From contig CAYTIH010000009.1 of NCBI GenBank assembly GCA_964437825.1, positions 1 to 63,544 of the forward strand: a stretch of DNA of 63,544 nucleotides. The letters are read 5' to 3'. Positions within the stretch are counted from its first letter, which is position 1. Each line of letters opens with the position of its first letter. Shown here piece by piece: positions 25,467 through 33,895 of the stretch. The notes below the pieces were generated by a model that did no database searches, was not told where the DNA came from, and saw nothing but the letters and a program-made list of their open reading frames with translations. The translations under genes and the position numbers were made by a program. Source of the stretch: JBJFCE01 sp964437825 (lineage in GTDB: Bacteria > Bacillota > Clostridia > Lachnospirales > Lachnospiraceae).

Positions 25467-26398
25467 CTTTTTTCTTCCCCTATTCCTTTCTCTCTATTAC
25501 ATCGTATCCACTCAGCTGTTCTTCTGATTCCTTCTTCAAAAGTAATCTCTACCTTAAATCCCATTTTATATAAACTGCAAGTCTCAAACTCCTTATAAGT
25601 CAATCCCATAGTAGTAGCCGGATATGCTCCAAACTTCAGTTCTGAGTTACTACCCAAAATCTCCTTCATTATTAAAACAAAACTTTTCAATGTTTTTTGC
25701 TCCCTGTTTCCAATATAATATTCGGCGTTCTTCTCCCCATGCTCCGCCGCATAAATGATCATCCTTACAGCATCCGATATATAAATAAAATCATACATCT
25801 GGTTTCCGGATGACAACAGTAATGTTTCCTGATTCAACATTTTACGAATTGTAGTATTCAAAAATCTGGCCGAATATTCCCCTATTCCATAAATATTGGA
25901 AATAAGAACATTAATATATTCAATACCCTTATTAGTAGCAATCGTTTTTGCGAAATAATCCCCAGCCATTTTAGCTATGCTATAACTACTTGCTTTTCCG
26001 GGCTTCGCACCGGCAGATGGAATATACGCCTGAGTCTCATATTCCATAATACTTCCGGCATAAACAAACCGCTTGCAACCCATACGTTCAGCCAACTCAA
26101 CTGCACCGCAAGCAGCACTTATATTTTGTATTTGTAAATTATAGTCAGCTCTCTCCGGCCCGGAAGTACCAGCCCATGCAAAATGATAGAATATCTCTGC
26201 ATCCAGATCGGTTTCCAAAGTTATCAAATCATTCAATGAACCTTTTAATATGGTCACTCGTTTCTTCCAACTATTTGGTATTTTATCAGGTTCGCGGACG
26301 ATCACAATCACTTCTTCTCCAAGATGCAATAATTCTTCTACCAAATTTCTTCCGAGGAAGCCTGTAGCGCCCGTCACAACTATCCTTTTCATAAACAA
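25463..26398 (-). CDS. NAD-dependent epimerase/dehydratase (SDR, CDP- or dTDP-sugar)
   Basis: About 310 residues with the NAD-binding VVTGATGFLGRNLVEEL loop and a catalytic Ser/Tyr-x-x-x-Lys set (YAGSIMEYE, then YSIAKMAGDY). The family includes CDP-abequose/paratose synthases and similar 4-ketoreductases, consistent with an adjacent RmlC-like epimerase and a CDP-glucose source in the window. The start may be TTG at 26398, 6-7 bases after GGAG, or ATG at 26392. ATGA overlap with the next gene. Confidence 0.8.
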   Translation of the reverse strand: MFMKRIVVTGATGFLGRNLVEELLHLGEEVIVIVREPDKIPNSWKKRVTILKGSLNDLITLETDLDAEIFYHFAWAGTSGPERADYNLQIQNISAACGAVELAERMGCKRFVYAGSIMEYETQAYIPSAGAKPGKASSYSIAKMAGDYFAKTIATNKGIEYINVLISNIYGIGEYSARFLNTTIRKMLNQETLLLSSGNQMYDFIYISDAVRMIIYAAEHGEKNAEYYIGNREQKTLKSFVLIMKEILGSNSELKFGAYPATTMGLTYKEFETCSLYKMGFKVEITFEEGIRRTAEWIRCNREKGIGEEKR

Positions 26399-26434
26399 TA
26401 ATAACTCCTCTATAAATTTACAAGCTTCTATTTT

Positions 26435-26491
26435 AGTTATCGATATGATTCATTTCCATTCGTCATTACTTTGCTCAAATGCCCTGCCGTT
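26435..26491. repeat. 57-bp direct repeat, copy 1 (tail of a GT2 gene)
   Basis: Matches 31170-31226 with two mismatches in 57 bases. In the other copy it encodes the last 17 residues of a GT2; here it lies mostly beyond the stop codon, in a different frame. Confidence 0.9.
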
Positions 26492-27503
26492 TCTTAGTAA
26501 AAAGGATATGATCACTTATTTTTAACGTTATATACATCATTTGTAAATGCCTCCTGAAACTCATTTTCCAGTTTTGCCGGCTGTAGAAGTGAGTTACTGT
26601 TTTATGAGCGGACAGGATATTGCACAGCATTTCTTTTTTACCGACCGTTCGGCATTCTTTACCATAATGTGCCGTCCATACTTTATCCTCATTATGATGT
26701 TTCCAACCGTACGACACTTTGTTCAGTAGGCGTCTCCAATTATTTAGAAAGAGTGCATCATATTCCGAGCGGTTGAAATGAAATTTATGATCGTATTCCG
26801 TCATCTTTAGCTCATGAATAAACTGTTCCGTTTGTCTCTGTGGATACCAATATAATATGCTTTTATTCGGTTCAAAGAGTGATACGACCTTGGTCTTATC
26901 GATGTTCACTTTCCCCGTATAAACATTTGAACTTACGATAGCCCCCGCTTTGCCGCTGCATAATATTTCCCTTTTGATATAGGTTTCCGGATACGCAAAT
27001 GCGAGTTGAAAGTAATTTTCCCTGCATCTGATATTGAAAAATGCTTCCCGCTTAAAAATAGCCCCCGTGGGGTGTTCACCGCATTTCAAAAAGTATTGCA
27101 CACTGTCATATAGATTAAAAATGCATATTCGGCCTGTGATCCTTCGGTCGGCAACGCAGCCCACGTTTTTGTCGCTGCAGTAGTCCAGCATCTCTATCAA
27201 TTTGCCAATGTTATCCGCGTCTAGTTTGTCACGCCCCATGACGAGATACAGCCATTCTCCGTCTCCATGCTCTAAAGCGCGGCACCAATTTAATTTAGCG
27301 CCAACATTTGTTTGATTCATGCACAATTTCAAACGGCCGTCTTTGATTGTTTTCAATCTTTCAATTGTATCGTCAGATGAAGCATTATCTGAAATTACCA
27401 CCTGAAATCGATCATCAGGATTGGATAACAATTGTGTTGCCAGTTTATAGGCAGCATCTGAATTATTATATTCCGGTATACAAAAGCTTAGCTTATATCC
27501 CAT
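26475..27503 (-). CDS. Family 2 glycosyltransferase, C-terminally shortened relative to its paralogue
   Basis: 342 residues. The GT2 core is LSFCIPEYNNSDAAYKLA, then VVISDNASSDDTIERL, NVGAKLNWCRALEHGDG and LYLVMGRDKLD. It is a clear paralogue of the protein at 31172 (same NVGAK.NWC.ALE.GDG and YLVMGRD blocks). Its end KKRQGI comes from a frame change: the DNA after it still carries the sequence that encodes GHLSKVMTNGNESYR in the other frame, so about 15 residues have been lost. It starts inside the end of the CitC-like gene (11-base overlap). Acceptor unknown. Confidence 0.85.
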   Translation of the reverse strand: MGYKLSFCIPEYNNSDAAYKLATQLLSNPDDRFQVVISDNASSDDTIERLKTIKDGRLKLCMNQTNVGAKLNWCRALEHGDGEWLYLVMGRDKLDADNIGKLIEMLDYCSDKNVGCVADRRITGRICIFNLYDSVQYFLKCGEHPTGAIFKREAFFNIRCRENYFQLAFAYPETYIKREILCSGKAGAIVSSNVYTGKVNIDKTKVVSLFEPNKSILYWYPQRQTEQFIHELKMTEYDHKFHFNRSEYDALFLNNWRRLLNKVSYGWKHHNEDKVWTAHYGKECRTVGKKEMLCNILSAHKTVTHFYSRQNWKMSFRRHLQMMYITLKISDHILFTKKRQGI

Positions 27504-29904
27504 AGTTTGTCACCCCAAAATAATGCTCGGCCAAATATTCATAAACTTGCGGCAGCACCAACTCTCTGATCTTTTCAAATTCTTTTTCTTTCATCAGTTT
27601 TCGCACACGTGAAGCACTGATTACCTCGCCATCCCATTTCTTTCTTGGGATTTCTATAAATTCTACTCCATGCTCAGGCAATATTCTTTTCATTGCCTGA
27701 TTGTACTGTCTGGTAAACCTATCGATCGGTTCCTCTCCTGCAAAACGTACCTGAATATTCAATTCCTTGGCAATAACCTCTGCAAAGATATCCAGATCAG
27801 AAGCGGCATCAAACACAACATCCGGATTTTTATCCTTTTCAAAATATCCCGGAAGCGTCTGCGCAGAAATGATATATTTTCCGCTCGGAATCGCAATTAC
27901 ATGATCCAAATCCTCTGTTCCGATTTGTACCATCCGAATTCTGTCCTCAAATTGAAAGAATGACTTATCCTCCTCCACTACAAAAACAATAAGCCTGTCC
28001 ACCTGCCTACAGGCAGTTTCTATCAGATATCTGTGTCCCAACGTAAACGGATTGCAATTCATAACGATTGCACCTGTTCGTTCCGATGTTAAATTCCTAT
28101 ATTTTTTCACAGATCTAAGCCATTCCGATAATGGTTCGGGAACTCTGACCATTGTCTTTTTAATTCCAAAATGAACAATTTCAGTATCCTCCTGCTCCAA
28201 TGTGCCGGAGGTTGTAAATACATGGTTCTCCTCTAATATCTGATAAAGCCTAACAGCAATTCTCTTTGTCATATACCAGTTAATATGATTCGGTCCATCC
28301 AGAACATGCTGCATTAAATTTGGACATTGCTGATATGCCTCCGCCAGACTATACACCTCCAGCCCTGCTCCGAGAAAGACTGCAGCATCATATGCATAGA
28401 TCACTACGATATCGCCGCTATGAATATTGGAATCCCTGATAACTGCATTTCGGGCTCTCCAATTACTGATCACATTTCTAATATACCAAGTTTTATCCAC
28501 CTTTTTTCTTAACAAGCTTCCAAGAGAATATGCATCATCCACATACTGCCCCCAAAACAGGCATGGTCCAAAAAGCCACATGGTATGCCTATAGGATGCA
28601 GGATTATCCAAGGTCATCCTTTCTCCCTGAAAGATATTTATGTAATTTCCAATACAGTCCGCCGTCTGGATATATCCATTTTTATGATAGTATTGCAGCT
28701 TATCATACTCCTCTATAAAAGTATCAATTTCATCGTGACTCCACCGATTGCAAAATTCTTTCATTATAATCTGACGATTCTCAGCGGATTTCATAGCTTC
28801 TGCGCGTATCGACGCTTTTTTTGCATCAAAAGACTCTAAGCTTACGCCCTCCATACCCATATTCGAAATCACAATCGTCCTGACATTGTTCCTTTGCAGC
28901 CTGGGAATGATGTTATAAGCCAAATCATAATCTGCAGAACGAGCTCCTAACAAAAAAGCGTAATTTGCCCCATATCGTTCACCGATCGGAAAGACCGTAC
29001 TGATTACCGGAATCAGACAATTTCCACACAAAATGCATGGATTTTTAATAAGGCAGCAGGACATTGCAAACGCTTCAGGTACATCCTTGATATTCCCGAG
29101 ATATTCATAACAGTTTTTATCTTCTCTCCATCGGAAACTGCTCTCATCAAACTGCTTAACACAAATCTCAGAATTTATGACCGTTTCAAAATATTCCGCT
29201 TCCCGCTTCAAAATTCCAACAGACTCAAAGTGGAGAAGATAATCATGAAAAACGCTCAATTCTTCATCCGTATCCGGACATCGTATAACCGAATATACTA
29301 AACCACATATTTTATAAATAATTTCTCTGATTCGAAAATGCTCCGGCATACAGTCATATATAATCTGATAATCCGAATTCCTTATATACTCATTCATATC
29401 TATAATATCATCTTCATCTACTATGTTAAGCCGACCGGCGGCCTTACGCATAACTTCTTGCGCGTTTTCTCTTGATAATGCATTTTCAAATCTGGTAATT
29501 ATCAGATTTCTTTCTTCGGCAGCCGGCAGAAAATGCCGCCAAAATTTAAAAATAATATCATTCGATATGGCATTTCCTTCCTCTATATATTCCTTACGAT
29601 ATTCTCTTATAATATGATATTCTCCATCTACTACGGGCACTGCAAATATTTTATCATTTTTCAACAAAACATTCCTTGCATTTTCCTCTTCATGATCAAG
29701 TACATAAGTAAACTTCTTTTGAACAAGAACTTTACCCTGAAGCATATGTCTTCGGAAATTTCCCAATGTGATAATCCCCATTAATCTCCCCCCATTTGTG
29801 ACATAAACTGTCCGCCTGGTATCCTTTGCAAAGATCGAGATTAATAAATCATTGTTTAACGCTGATTCTTCTATTTCCTGCCACTCTATCGATTGATACA
29901 CCAT
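27493..29904 (-). CDS. Large CBS-domain protein with C-terminal citrate-lyase-ligase-like domain, copy 2
   Basis: 803 residues, a diverged full-length paralogue of the protein at 21974 and in the opposite orientation. It has the same order: an N-terminal CBS-like pair (GRLMGIITLGNFRRHM; FAVPVVDGEYHIIREYRKE), a middle part with WLFGPCLFWGQYVDDA and GDIVVIYAYDAAVF, and a C-terminal nucleotidyltransferase with MNCNPFTLGHRYLIETA, VFVVEEDKSFFQFEDRI and SASRVRKLM. Conservation of the nucleotide-binding motifs in both copies argues that activity is selected. It sits between GT4 and GT2 genes and overlaps the latter, so it probably works in the glycan pathway. The reaction is unknown. Confidence 0.68.
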   Translation of the reverse strand: MVYQSIEWQEIEESALNNDLLISIFAKDTRRTVYVTNGGRLMGIITLGNFRRHMLQGKVLVQKKFTYVLDHEEENARNVLLKNDKIFAVPVVDGEYHIIREYRKEYIEEGNAISNDIIFKFWRHFLPAAEERNLIITRFENALSRENAQEVMRKAAGRLNIVDEDDIIDMNEYIRNSDYQIIYDCMPEHFRIREIIYKICGLVYSVIRCPDTDEELSVFHDYLLHFESVGILKREAEYFETVINSEICVKQFDESSFRWREDKNCYEYLGNIKDVPEAFAMSCCLIKNPCILCGNCLIPVISTVFPIGERYGANYAFLLGARSADYDLAYNIIPRLQRNNVRTIVISNMGMEGVSLESFDAKKASIRAEAMKSAENRQIIMKEFCNRWSHDEIDTFIEEYDKLQYYHKNGYIQTADCIGNYINIFQGERMTLDNPASYRHTMWLFGPCLFWGQYVDDAYSLGSLLRKKVDKTWYIRNVISNWRARNAVIRDSNIHSGDIVVIYAYDAAVFLGAGLEVYSLAEAYQQCPNLMQHVLDGPNHINWYMTKRIAVRLYQILEENHVFTTSGTLEQEDTEIVHFGIKKTMVRVPEPLSEWLRSVKKYRNLTSERTGAIVMNCNPFTLGHRYLIETACRQVDRLIVFVVEEDKSFFQFEDRIRMVQIGTEDLDHVIAIPSGKYIISAQTLPGYFEKDKNPDVVFDAASDLDIFAEVIAKELNIQVRFAGEEPIDRFTRQYNQAMKRILPEHGVEFIEIPRKKWDGEVISASRVRKLMKEKEFEKIRELVLPQVYEYLAEHYFGVTNYGI

Positions 29905-29942
29905 ATTTCTATTTCTCCATAATTACTGAACATGCCATTATT

Positions 29943-31127
29943 CTAAAACAAACCTGTGATTAAATTATCCCATCGTTTACCTATGATCTCAATCGAATAA
30001 CATTCCGAACGTTCTTTCCCTTTTTGAGCATACTCCTGCCGCAGATTCGAATCCGAAAGAAGTAATATCATAGCATCTGAAATCATCTTCTTTACCCTTC
30101 TGTCAGGTGCAGCATCCTCATGGATATATGGCACTAAGATACCATATTCAACTTTCTCAATTGACTTTATCTTATGATTTTTACTCATGGAAGGCGCCAA
30201 TATTTCTCTCGGTCCTCCCGGACAATCAGTGCTGATCACAGGCGTACCTATGCTTAAGGCTTCTATAATCGCACTTGAAAATCCTTCCCCTTTTGAGGTT
30301 AATATAAATCCTGTACTGTTCTTAATATAATATTGCACATTCTTTTTGTACCCTGTGATAACAACATCTTGTTCCAAATGAAGCTGCTTTACCAGTTTCT
30401 TCACTTCGCCTGCATAATCACTTACATCTTTTCCTACTAATAAAAGTTTTGCTTCCGGAATAATCTTTTTAACCCTTTGAAAGCATTGCACCAATAGTTT
30501 CTGTTGTTTTACTTCATCAATTCTCAACGGACAAATTATCGTTTTTTCTCCATAAGGCCAGTCCTCTTCCGGTTCTTCTGAACTTGCAAAACTACTTAAC
30601 GGATTTGATATCACGGTAATCTTTTCAGCCGAGACTCCATATACATTTACCATATCCCTTTTGCCGCATTCGGTTAATACAACTACCCTATCTGCCCTGT
30701 TATACAATAAATGCACCATAAAATTACTATATAAAATTCCTCGAAGCTCCCTCTTTCTTGCTGACAATATTGTGCATATTCTTGTAACAACCTTGTCCCT
30801 TCCCTTCGATAAAAAATTAATCCAATTAATTTCTTCCATAAAGCTGATCGTCACATCAATATTATAATCTTTTTTTAGCCTTTTCACCCGCTTGGCCGTG
30901 CTAACGATTCTACATATCATATTCAGCCACTTAATATTATAGTAAAAATCATTAGATCTTCCGGGAATTTTAACTATTTTCCCTTTAAAAGTATAGTCAT
31001 TCTTTGTTCTTTCACCCGTAAATACAAAGACATGATGTCCCTCTTGTGTAAAATATTTACTTAATTCAGATGCCACTCTTTCTGCACCGCCACCATTTAG
31101 TGTTGGCAATAATAAGGCTATATTCAT
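29943..31127 (-). CDS. Family 4 glycosyltransferase
   Basis: 394 residues, GT-B fold. The N-terminal LLPTLNGGGAERVASELSK is the usual GT4 start. The C-terminal donor site shows LLLVGKDVSDY, TGYKKNVQYYIKNSTGFILTSKGEGFSSAIIEAL (the E-x7-E motif) and GTPVISTDCPGGPREIL. It is cytoplasmic, adding a sugar to the growing lipid-linked or nucleotide-linked glycan. Donor unknown. It lies 38 bases before the CitC-like gene. Confidence 0.88.
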   Translation of the reverse strand: MNIALLLPTLNGGGAERVASELSKYFTQEGHHVFVFTGERTKNDYTFKGKIVKIPGRSNDFYYNIKWLNMICRIVSTAKRVKRLKKDYNIDVTISFMEEINWINFLSKGRDKVVTRICTILSARKRELRGILYSNFMVHLLYNRADRVVVLTECGKRDMVNVYGVSAEKITVISNPLSSFASSEEPEEDWPYGEKTIICPLRIDEVKQQKLLVQCFQRVKKIIPEAKLLLVGKDVSDYAGEVKKLVKQLHLEQDVVITGYKKNVQYYIKNSTGFILTSKGEGFSSAIIEALSIGTPVISTDCPGGPREILAPSMSKNHKIKSIEKVEYGILVPYIHEDAAPDRRVKKMISDAMILLLSDSNLRQEYAQKGKERSECYSIEIIGKRWDNLITGLF

Positions 31128-31169
31128 ACGATTATCCCTCTTAAAAACCTATTCTCCATCTAATCCCCA

Positions 31170-31226
31170 AGTTATCGATATGATTCATTTCCATTCGTCA
31201 TTACTTTGTTCAAATGCCCCGCCGTT
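31170..31226. repeat. 57-bp direct repeat, copy 2
   Basis: Same sequence as 26435-26491 except two positions; here it forms the in-frame 3 prime end of the GT2 gene at 31172. Confidence 0.9.
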
Positions 31227-32182
31227 AAAAGAAATAGCCTAATCTTTAATTCATTATTCATTCTTGATGAAAAATAAGCATTTATAGTTTTATAAGCTCT
31301 CAATATATTCCATAACAGCTCTTTTTTCTTCACGTGACGTACCTCATAGGAATAGTGTCCAGCCCACTTGGGACTTTCCATCCTTTCTTTCCAATACGCT
31401 GATACCCTCCACATAATTTGTTCATATGTACTAATAAAGAAATCATTGTATTCTTTTTCGGTAAAATCAAACTTGTCCGCCATATTCAATACATAAGTAT
31501 ATACCTCTACCACCTTTGCCGGATGATAGTGTGGTATATTAGTATCTTCATATGTCGATTTCACCTTTGCTAAATCTATATTATGCGTTCCATCATAGAC
31601 ACGACCAGGGATATATGCTGCAGAATTATGACGTAACAATAAATCTCTTTTAATCCAGAGTTCAGGGTAAGTAACAGGTAACATAAAATATTTTTTACGT
31701 TTTTTTATTTCATGGTATGCCTGACGTTCGAATATTAGACCGGTTGGATGTCCTATTTTTAAGAATTCTTTTGCTGCATCCAATCCAGTATACACTCTCA
31801 TTTTAGAGCCGCATAAGAATGAACAATCTTCCAGTAATTTTATTCCTCCTTTTTTTGCAATTTCCAGTGTCCGTATTAGAAAATCCACTCTGGACGGGTT
31901 CAAATTATCTCTCCCCATAACCAGATACAAATAATCCCCGTCTCCAGCCTCCAATGCGCAGCACCAGTTACGCTTTGCTCCTACATTCTCTTTATTCACA
32001 ACAATTTTTAATCTTGAATCAGAAATGTCCATCAGTTTTTCAATTGTTCCATCCGTAGATGCATTATCCGAAACAACTATCTGAAAATCTTTATTTGGAA
32101 TTTTGAGCAATTCCTTAACTACTCTACACACAGAATCCGCCTGATTGTAAACAGGTATACAGAAGCTGACCCTATAACTCAT
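31172..32182 (-). CDS. Family 2 glycosyltransferase (paralogue of 26475)
   Basis: 336 residues. VSFCIPVYNQADSVCRVVK and VVSDNASTDGTIEKLMD form the nucleotide-binding half, with GAKRNWCCALEAGDG and YLYLVMGRD as in the paralogue at 26475. It ends in frame with KVMTNGNESYR. Between the two paralogues lie the second CitC-like gene and a GT4, so a duplicated GT2 flanks that unit on both sides. Confidence 0.86.
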   Translation of the reverse strand: MSYRVSFCIPVYNQADSVCRVVKELLKIPNKDFQIVVSDNASTDGTIEKLMDISDSRLKIVVNKENVGAKRNWCCALEAGDGDYLYLVMGRDNLNPSRVDFLIRTLEIAKKGGIKLLEDCSFLCGSKMRVYTGLDAAKEFLKIGHPTGLIFERQAYHEIKKRKKYFMLPVTYPELWIKRDLLLRHNSAAYIPGRVYDGTHNIDLAKVKSTYEDTNIPHYHPAKVVEVYTYVLNMADKFDFTEKEYNDFFISTYEQIMWRVSAYWKERMESPKWAGHYSYEVRHVKKKELLWNILRAYKTINAYFSSRMNNELKIRLFLLTAGHLNKVMTNGNESYR

Positions 32183-32271
32183 ATTACAATTTATCTCCTT
32201 ACTCTTTACTCAGTCTTCTAGATCCAAATGTTTGTCCTGGAATTCAAATTATAAATATAGATATTTCAAAT

Positions 32272-33198
32272 CTACTTTCGCAGAAATTCTCCGATTCGTT
32301 TTCTCTTAAAATCATCCATCAAGTGCCATGCTGCATTCAGATATACGTTCATCTCTCTTCTTTTCAAATAATTCTCCCCCAAATCGGTCTGAAACCTCCT
32401 TTTTGCCTCAGATACAATAAGCTTATCGTCTCTTTCAAATATCCTGTTATACCTCTTATTTGCATGAATATAGGAGCTTAGAATTTTTACGGGATTCTTA
32501 CTGATCTGGCAAAAATAATTGCCGGAAAGATTACTAGAGTGAATTCTGTAGGAGACCAGCGGAACATTTACAAAGCCTAATTTCCCCATACAAAGGATCA
32601 TCATCCGCAGGAACCGATCCGGTTCTTCCATTTCAGCGGGAACAGAAAGAACCTTCTCTAATTCAGCATTTCTGATGCCTATACAATTTGCAGGATAATT
32701 TGTTTTAAAGCTTAAATTCTCTTTAAAACCAATCTTGCTTCTATGCCGGACTGACAAATATTTATTTTCGGACTTTAGCAACACTCTGTCGTGGGAATCC
32801 ACTAACTCCCTGTCGCAGGAAACGCCGAAGCAATCCGGATTGTCCTTAAGAAACGCCACCTGTTTCTCGAGCTTATCCTTTCTCCAAATATCATCCTGAT
32901 CTGCAAGAAATATGTATTCTCCCTTAATCTTATGAATGATACTATTACGGTTGCCCGATCTACCCAAATTAACCGTATGGCTCACTAACTCAACTTCAAA
33001 TTCCTTACAGGAATTCTCCTTGCAAAAACTTTTTGCTATTCGTAATGTGGAATCCGTGGAGGCATCATCGGCAATAATCAACTGAATCGGTCTATAGGTC
33101 TGCTTTTTGATGGAATCAAGCATTTTGCCTAAATACCGCTCTCCATTGTAGGTCAGCATAACCACTGTGCATTTCCCGACATCCATTTCCTGCATCAC
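32272..33198 (-). CDS. Family 2 glycosyltransferase (rhamnosyl/galactosyl type)
   Basis: 308 residues with VVMLTYNGERYLGKMLDSI, IIADDASTDSTLRIAK, RSGNRNSIIHKIKGEYIFLADQDDIW (the DxD-like site) and RLSS-type C-terminal YRIHSSNLSGNYF. The ADQDDIW block is typical of capsule GT2 enzymes. Its start overlaps the end of the broken kinase gene by four bases, so its translation may depend on reading through that gene. Confidence 0.86.
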   Translation of the reverse strand: MMQEMDVGKCTVVMLTYNGERYLGKMLDSIKKQTYRPIQLIIADDASTDSTLRIAKSFCKENSCKEFEVELVSHTVNLGRSGNRNSIIHKIKGEYIFLADQDDIWRKDKLEKQVAFLKDNPDCFGVSCDRELVDSHDRVLLKSENKYLSVRHRSKIGFKENLSFKTNYPANCIGIRNAELEKVLSVPAEMEEPDRFLRMMILCMGKLGFVNVPLVSYRIHSSNLSGNYFCQISKNPVKILSSYIHANKRYNRIFERDDKLIVSEAKRRFQTDLGENYLKRREMNVYLNAAWHLMDDFKRKRIGEFLRK

Positions 33199-33895
33199 TT
33201 CTCCAATCCCAATTCCGATATTATTTTTGCAGCATTGTCCGCCGCGCTGTCATCCATATCAATTGTAATGGTTTTTTTTAATGCCCTTTTTCTGATCTTG
33301 TTAAATTGATTCCTCTGAAGTATCAATACCTCATGGAGTTCAGAAGCACTATTAATTAAATCAAGGCGGGAGAGCTTGTGCTCTCTTTCCCTCATTCTTG
33401 TCTCGGAAACTTCCACTTTTGTATTGCAATTTATATATACAACAGTATCCAACCCCCCCCGCTTAGAATCGACCTGATACACTGACAATATTTCTTTTCG
33501 TTCCGAATTTTGCCCCGATACGCCATGGAAACAAAGCCCTGAATCATTCCCTGATCCAGAACGCAGACTCTGACTTTGCTTTTTTCTCCGGTAAGACTAA
33601 GCATTCTTATCCCATACCAATAGCGAAACGTTTGATTCATAATTTTAAAACGTTCCATGCTAAACGGCCTAATCATAAATAACATCCGTAAAAAGGCAAA
33701 ATAGCAATTTCTGATTTCTCTTGAACGCAGAATTACAAACCGGCTTACCTCACACTCGCTAACCGCTTTGTCTGGTATTTCCGGTATTTTCATCTCCTTT
33801 AAGAGCTTTCTGACTTCAAACATGGTCGTGGTCTTCCCCGAACCCGGGATTCCGTTAAATTCGATTATGATTGGTTTTCCACCAGCTTGTCCCAT
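33195..33895 (-). pseudogene. P-loop kinase-like gene interrupted at a G8 tract (possible phase-OFF allele)
   Basis: The first frame (from 33895) encodes a P-loop protein, IIIEFNGIPGSGKTTTM, and stops shortly after ILSGGGW. The second frame resumes with LDTVVYINCNTKVEVSETRM and runs to 33195. The join is a run of eight G on the minus strand (33453-33460). One additional G would restore a single 233-residue protein of thymidylate/nucleoside kinase-like fold. It overlaps the related kinase gene upstream (31 bases) and the GT2 downstream (4 bases). It may be a slippage-controlled gene, a sequencing error or a decayed gene; the substrate is unknown. Confidence 0.7.
33453..33460 (-). repeat. G8 homopolymer within the kinase-like gene
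   Basis: Eight consecutive C on the plus strand (G on the coding strand) exactly at the frame break. Long G runs are classic slippage sites. Confidence 0.85.
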
